Assembly (NCBI GenBank): GCA_014843695.1
Contig: CM026390.1
Location: 101,188,722-101,252,721 of the forward strand
Source: Archivesica marissinica
Lineage: Eukaryota > Mollusca > Bivalvia > Venerida > Vesicomyidae
Length of the DNA stretch: 64,000 nucleotides
Reading direction: 5' to 3'
In this document: positions 61,801-64,000 of the stretch, piece after piece
How the letters are laid out: each line of letters starts with the position of its first letter
Position numbering within the stretch: the stretch's first letter is position 1
Notes under the pieces: model-generated
Database searches by the model: none
What the model saw: the letters and a program-made list of their open reading frames with translations, nothing else
What the model was told of the DNA's origin: nothing
Program-made: the position numbers and the translations under genes

Positions 61801-63987
61801 AGCTTAGATAACTCTATCAAATTTGGGAGAAGTGTGCAAGGGAGAAGTTTACAGTTGTAAATATGAGAGGGATTTGTTTTGTTTACTCTACATATTTTAT
61901 ATGAAAAGTACTTCTCCCCAAGGTTATGATAGTGAGAATTGAGTCAGCTCTGGGAGAATATTTCTCCCAAATCTCCCTCTAGCTCCAGCCCTGTAGGGGG
62001 AAGTGAGTAAGCTCAGGGAGAATATTTCTCCCAAATCACCCTCTAACTCCAGCCATACAGGGGGAGGTGAGTCAGCTCTGGGAGTATATTTCTCCCAAAT
62101 CACCCTCTAGCTCCAGCCCTGCAGGGGGGAAGTGAGTCAGCTCTGGGAGAATAATTCTCCCAAATCACCCTCTAGCTCCAGCCCTGTAGGGGGAGGTGAG
62201 TAAAACCCAACCCACCACCCAAACACCAAACCAACCAGCTCTGGGAGAATATTTCTCCTAAATCACTCTCTAGCTCCAGCCCTGTAATGGGAAGTGAGGC
62301 AGATCAGGGAGAATATTTCTCCCAAATCACCCTCTACCTCCAGCCCTGCAGGGGGAAGTGAGGCAGCTCAGGGAGAATATGTCTCTCAAATCTCCCTCTA
62401 GCTCCAGCCCTGCAGGGGGAAGTGATGCAGCTCAGGGAGAATATTTCTCCCAAATCACCCTCTAACTCCAGCCCTACAGGGGGAGGTGAGTCAGCTCTGG
62501 GAGAATATTTCTCCTAAATCACTCTCTAGCTCCAGCCCTGTAATGGGAAGTGATGCAGCTGAGGGAGAATATTTCTCTCAAATCTCCCTCTAGCTCCAGC
62601 CCAATCTCCCTCTAGCTCCAGCCCTGCAGGGAGAAGTGATGCAGCTCAGGGAGAATATTTCTCTCAAATCTCCCTCTAGTTACAGCCCTGTAGAGGGAAG
62701 TGAGGCAGCTCTGGGAGAATATTTCTCCCAAATCACCCTCTAGCACCAGCCCTGTAGGGGGAAGTGAGGCAGCTCAGGGAGAATATTTCTCCCAAATCTC
62801 CCTCTAGCTACAGCCCTACATGTATAGATGGACAGTGGCATCCTTAATACCGATCGTTTATACAAATTTATTTTAGCTCGATTGCGAAACAAGTTATTAC
62901 AATTTTATGTGAAACTTTTGTATTTAGATTAGACTGGTTCTATGTGAAACACTTGGTTTTAGATGAGACTGGTTCTCTTGTTTTTAGGTGAGACTGATTC
63001 TATGTGAAACACTTGGTTTTAGGTGAGACTGGTTCTCTTGTTTTTAGGTGAGACTGGTTCTCTTGTTTTTAGGTGAGACTGGTTCTCTTGTTTTTAGATG
63101 AGACTGGTTCTCTTGTATTTAGATTAGACTGGTTCTATGTGAAACACTTGGTTTTAGGTGAGACTGGTTCTATGTGAAACACTTGTTTTTAGGTGAGACT
63201 GGTTCTCTTCTTTTTAGGTGAGACTGGTTCTCTTGTATTTAGATTAGACTGGTTCTCTTGTATTTAGATGAGACTGGTTCTCTTGTTTTTAGGTGAGACT
63301 GGTTCTCTTGTATTTATATTAGACTGGTTCTCTTGTATTTAGATGAGACTGGTTCTCTTGTTTTTAGATGAGACTGGTTCTATTGTTTTTAGGTGAGACT
63401 GGTTCTCTTGTTTTTAGGTGAGACTGGTTCTTTTGTTTTTAGGTGAGACTGGTTCTCTTCTTTTTAGATGAGACTGGTTCTCTTGTATTTAGATTAGACT
63501 GGTTCTATGTGAAACACTTGGTTTTAGATGAGACTGGTTCTCTTGTTTTTAGGTGAGACTGGTTCTATGTGAAACACTTGTTTTTAGGTGAGACTGGTTC
63601 TCTTGTTTTTAGGTGAGACTGGTTCTATGTGAAACACTTGTTTTTAAGTGAGACTGGTTCTCTTGTTTTTAAGTGAGACTGGTTCTCTTGTTTTTAGGTG
63701 AGACTGGTTCTCTTGTTTTAGGTGAGACTGATTCTCTTGTATTTAGATTAGACTGGTTCTCTGGTATTTAGATGAGACTGGTTCTCTTGTTTTTAGATGA
63801 GACTGATTCTCTTGTTTTTAGGTGAGACTGGTCCTCTTGTGTTTAGATGAGACTGGTTCTCTTGTTTTAGGTGAGACTGGTTCTATGTGAGATTTGTTTT
63901 TAGGTTGTGTCCTTACTGAAGTATGATGATGTGGAATCTGGGATGAAAATAGATGCTTCTCCGGGGTATCCCCTCGTCTGTATTACA
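46660..63987 (+). CDS. FRAS1/FREM2-type extracellular matrix gene, Calx-beta domain region (nine exons, partial)
   Basis: Exons 46660-46829, 47616-47739, 48531-48742, 56968-57115, 57766-57971, 58281-58437, 59582-59782, 61525-61712 and 63904-63987 join in one frame, all at GT/AG borders, giving about 455 residues. The protein is a run of Calx-beta domains as in FRAS1, FREM2 and FREM3, large basement-membrane proteins that link epithelium to matrix. Recurrent signs are DYI or DYx-P followed by a strand ending F-x-x-G, C-x-V or C-x-L-x-I-x-DD, and E-x-F or ETF with acidic calcium-type loops (IDDSLNEASEQF; LDDDLDPRVEGDETF; VDDDVYEDDEIF; YNSDIEWHETF). The closing VLPAPPMVVSLLKYDD then PGYPLVCIT is the segment that follows the Calx-beta domains in these proteins. 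The CSPG-repeat N terminus and the C terminus lie outside. Orthology among FRAS1, FREM2 and FREM3 cannot be settled by eye. Confidence 0.88.
46853..47070 (-). mobile_element. SINE family C in an intron of the FRAS1/FREM-type gene
   Basis: Tail AATACAAATTTATTTTAGCT and AATTGCGAAACAAGTTCTTA, body CATTCCTGATGGAATCCATC, and minus-strand head with AGTTCGAGCCCC and GCGTTCGCTTCAGGTGCGGA. It is in opposite orientation to the gene. Confidence 0.85.
47071..47615. other. Intron sequence with a short (AAC)n run
   Basis: AATAATAACAACAACAACAA near 47162-47186; otherwise AT-rich intron. Confidence 0.6.
47616..47739 (+). CDS. FRAS1/FREM-type exon: second half of the first visible Calx-beta domain
   Basis: Acceptor TATCTCCTGTAG, donor GTAAGA; phase 0 in, phase 1 out. 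It encodes MIDDSLNEASEQFGLELALP and ends in SQATVIIDGPNDG, joining TCDVK of the previous exon to give the domain's C-x-V-x-I-DD core. Confidence 0.85.
48206..48430 (-). mobile_element. SINE family C in the next intron
   Basis: Same structure as 46853-47070 and 28548-28776, with tail TTTTAGCTTGATTGCGAAAC, body CATTCCTGTTGGAATCCATC and head with AGTTCGAGCCCC. It is antisense to the gene and 100 bp upstream of the next exon. Confidence 0.85.
48531..48742 (+). CDS. FRAS1/FREM-type exon: first half of the second visible Calx-beta domain
   Basis: Acceptor TTTTATTTCAG, donor GTTAGC; phase 1 in, phase 0 out. It encodes ESAIHFSQTSYKFDEDAGTV, then VEIVREGSD and SSVWCATR, and ends in SGQDYIPSSSQITFGPGQTT. 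Confidence 0.88.
48845..49396. repeat. 69-bp tandem repeat, eight near-identical copies
   Basis: Unit ATGATGTGGATAAGTAGTCG followed by CAATATCTATCCCACCTCCA and TAGATATTACTGGGACTTCA plus TTTGCTATC. The eight copies are identical apart from the first base pairs of copy one (ATGCTGTGG) and the end of the last. As 69 is 23 codons, the plus strand is open for 181 codons (MMWISSRNIYPTSIDITGTS), but it lies wholly inside an intron. Confidence 0.95.
49397..49749. other. Intron sequence between two arrays
   Basis: AT-rich, nothing recognised. Confidence 0.5.
49750..56925. repeat. 30/34-bp satellite array filling the largest intron, about 230 copies
   Basis: Units CACACTACTCAGTGTTATCC+ACATAGACTC (30 bp) and a 34-bp form with CACCAAG in place of CAG, with C/A and C/G variants (GCCTC, GACTC, GACTG). 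Longer blocks repeat: the segment at about 50859-51161 recurs at 52624-52926 (offset 1765 bp) and, one unit shorter, at 54078-54350 (offset 1454 bp). A duplicated block also occurs at 56214-56465 and 56458-56739. It lies in the intron 48743-56967. Confidence 0.97.
56968..57115 (+). CDS. FRAS1/FREM-type exon: second half of the second visible Calx-beta domain
   Basis: Acceptor GTTGTGTTGCAG, donor GTAAGT; phase 0 in, phase 1 out. It encodes RCQLTILDDDLDPRVEGDET, then FSVFLSSAVSSSVVKPYTAI and IHIVDMELD. It lies only about 45 bp beyond the end of the 7-kb satellite. Confidence 0.9.
57287..57537 (-). mobile_element. SINE family B in an intron
   Basis: Tail TTATTTATTTTACAACGATT, body GGAGGAAACCGGAGTACCCG, and minus-strand head GGCTGTCCGATTAGCGCAGT with GTTCGATCCTCGGACAG. 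The best preserved family B copy in the window, antisense to the gene. Confidence 0.88.
57766..57971 (+). CDS. FRAS1/FREM-type exon: first half of the third visible Calx-beta domain
   Basis: Acceptor TTCTGCTGTAG, donor GTAGGC; phase 1 in, phase 0 out. It encodes IPTTSFREHTFIVDESRHIF, VPVYRSGDTSLESSVICYTR, VMVDYIERM and IVFKSGDK. ESSVICYTR is a strong family signature. Confidence 0.9.
58095..58270. repeat. 18-bp tandem repeat running up to a splice acceptor
   Basis: Unit TTTATGTTTGTAATTGAT (with GGT for GAT in places), about ten copies. The last diverged unit continues into TTTATGTTTTGTACAG, the acceptor of the exon at 58281, so the repeat supplies most of the pyrimidine-rich approach. Confidence 0.9.
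58281..58437 (+). CDS. FRAS1/FREM-type exon: second half of the third visible Calx-beta domain
   Basis: Acceptor TTTTGTACAG, donor GTAAAT; phase 0 in, phase 1 out. It encodes VKNCTVGIVDDDVYEDDEIF, QLKLTRPLGTDKLGAKIGDI and KITVTNMDDG, with the N-C-T-V/DDD/E-x-F pattern of the family. Confidence 0.9.
58503..58968. mobile_element. Possible pogo-type MITE relic
   Basis: The stretch is flanked by TA (58501-58502 and 58969-58970). The left end CAATCAAACTTTGTTGCC and the right end GAGGGGATCCACTG resemble decayed CAGTxxAxCC-type termini, and the right half has fragments like GGTTTAGAGGGAATTCTGCA. A C14 run lies near 58684. The ends do not pair well, so this is tentative. Confidence 0.35.
59021..59565. 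repeat. 24-bp tandem repeat, about 22 copies, up to a splice acceptor
   Basis: Unit TTAATCAACCAGTCTGTGAT+TATG with A/T and C/A variants (TAATAAACC, TAACCACCC, TGATAATG). Its 3' end reaches to about 16 bp before the acceptor at 59581. Both strands stay open because 24 is eight codons. Confidence 0.95.
59582..59782 (+). CDS. FRAS1/FREM-type exon: first half of the fourth visible Calx-beta domain
   Basis: Acceptor TCTGATTTCAG, donor GTAACA; phase 1 in and phase 1 out, unlike the matching exons of the other domains. It encodes VPRIQIEKSAYSIPEPSAKD, VTVKVVRLGDVSKAGNVRCS, TRDGSAFSGTDYNPKS and VMQFSEG. Confidence 0.9.
59840..60244. mobile_element. MITE family A', second copy, carrying an inner MITE
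   Basis: CAGTCAAAC (59840) pairs with GTTTGACTG (ending 60244), flanked by TA on both sides. The interior has CTGGCTGCTTAATACAGGTT, as at 4201-4500. Confidence 0.75.
59974..60214. mobile_element. Inner TTAA MITE, second copy
   Basis: TTAACCCTTTCAACACCA (59974) pairs with TGGTGTTGAATGGGTTAA (ending 60214). The interior palindrome is around GGCTCGTAACGAGCC with arms GTGTAGATCC / GGATCTGCAC. It has the same layout as 4221-4467 but is diverged. Confidence 0.75.
60245..60500. other. AT-rich intron DNA
   Basis: Nothing recognised. Confidence 0.5.
60501..60783 (+). mobile_element. SINE family A, complete copy
   Basis: tRNA-like head 60501-60574: box A-like TGTAGTCCAGTGGTAATACG, an anticodon stem CTGGA/TCCAG with GGT in the anticodon position (tRNA-Thr-like), and box B GGTTCGATCCC. 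The body contains AAAGAACCAGAGGAGACTCT and AATGGGTCTCTGTCTGTATC; the tail ends GGTAGCGACGATAAATAAAC. Sense to the gene. Confidence 0.88.
60784..61524. other. Intron DNA without recognised elements
   Basis: AT-rich. The 81-codon minus-strand frame at 60884-61129 has no family resemblance. Confidence 0.5.
61525..61712 (+). CDS. FRAS1/FREM-type exon: second half of the fourth visible Calx-beta domain
   Basis: Acceptor TTGGTGTATAG, donor GTAAGA; phase 1 in, phase 0 out. It encodes GVRSLDYTIDILYNSDIEWH, ETFSIVLGTGEPVGAELGSV, ATITILDNDV and GSLVLPAPPM. IEWHETF and LVLPAPPM are the clearest FRAS1/FREM2-type signatures in the window. Confidence 0.92.
61918..62816. repeat. 64-bp tandem repeat, about 14 copies, each with a palindrome
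   Basis: Unit CTCAGGGAGAATATTTCTCC followed by CAAATCACCCTCTAGCTCCA and GCCCTGCAGGGGGAAGTGAGGCAG. GGGAGAA-TAT-TTCTCCC in each unit can fold on itself. One inserted segment (CAACCCACCACCCAAACACC) interrupts near 62208. Confidence 0.92.
62858..62906 (-). mobile_element. SINE tail fragment (family B/C tail)
   Basis: TACAAATTTATTTTAGCTCG followed by ATTGCGAAACAAGTTATTAC is the family C tail. The element stops where the 25/35-bp array begins. Confidence 0.7.
62922..63903. repeat. 25/35-bp tandem repeat made of splice-site-like units, up to an acceptor
   Basis: Units AGACTGGTTCTCTTGTTTTT+AGGTG (25 bp) and a 35-bp form with TATGTGAAACACTTGG before TTTTAG; more than 30 copies. Each has a pyrimidine-rich stretch ending in TTTTTAG, then GTGAGA. 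The final unit, GAGATTTGTTTTTAG, is the acceptor of the exon at 63904. Confidence 0.95.
63904..63987 (+). CDS. FRAS1/FREM-type exon: linker after the fourth visible Calx-beta domain
   Basis: Acceptor GTTTTTAG, donor GTAAGT; phase 0 in and out. It encodes VVSLLKYDDVESGMKIDASP and GYPLVCIT, continuing LPAPPM of the previous exon. The gene continues beyond the window. Confidence 0.88.
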
Positions 63988-64000
63988 GTAAGTAAGATAA

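Overview
The window looks like nuclear DNA of an animal, most likely a lophotrochozoan and plausibly a bivalve-type mollusc; the species cannot be read from it. It has short exons with GT/AG introns, a FRAS1/FREM-type extracellular-matrix gene, a Golgi carbohydrate sulfotransferase, several tRNA-derived SINE families, decayed non-LTR retrotransposons, MITE-like elements and a very high load of minisatellites. There is no operon structure, no rRNA gene and no functional tRNA gene.

Layout. 1-1.04 kb: 3' end of an unrecognised Ser-rich gene (+) whose last codons lie in a 67-bp repeat. 1.9-6.5 kb: SINEs, 44-bp and 57-bp minisatellites, a MITE nested inside another MITE, and a long inverted repeat. 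6.97-9.16 kb: two exons of a carbohydrate sulfotransferase (-). 10.4-11.8 kb: 27/29-bp array. 12.4-13.3 kb: small inverted-repeat elements. 14.7-18.2 kb: 20-bp array with a roughly 625-bp higher-order period. 18.3-20.5 kb: five exons of an unnamed gene (+) with finger-like Cys/His segments, an acidic/Gln linker and a helical region that resembles the N-terminal domain of tyrosine recombinases. 21.1-23.1 kb: relic of an uncharacterised repetitive gene (-), split by a 33/36-bp minisatellite. 23.9-24.8 kb: three diverged copies of a roughly 300-bp repeat. 25.2-39 kb: a retrotransposon graveyard (CR1/L2-like, other LINEs including one nested in another, SINEs, a hAT-like MITE) plus a 47-bp array. 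39.4-46.5 kb: (TG)n, a 1000-N gap and a 41/36-bp array of about 6 kb.

46.66-63.99 kb: nine consecutive exons of a FRAS1/FREM2-type gene (+), covering its C-terminal run of Calx-beta domains. The gene continues beyond both edges of this block. Its introns carry private minisatellites (69-bp, 30/34-bp, 18-bp, 24-bp, 64-bp, 25/35-bp), three of which run up to a splice acceptor. The largest intron (about 8.2 kb) is almost all 30/34-bp repeat.

The three clearest genes have no evident joint function. The strongest biological signals are the 25/35-bp intronic repeat whose every unit looks like a splice acceptor followed by a donor, the unnamed finger/recombinase-like gene, the same MITE-in-MITE arrangement at two distant sites, and SINE families with different tRNA heads that share a tail. 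All domain calls are by eye; no search was run.
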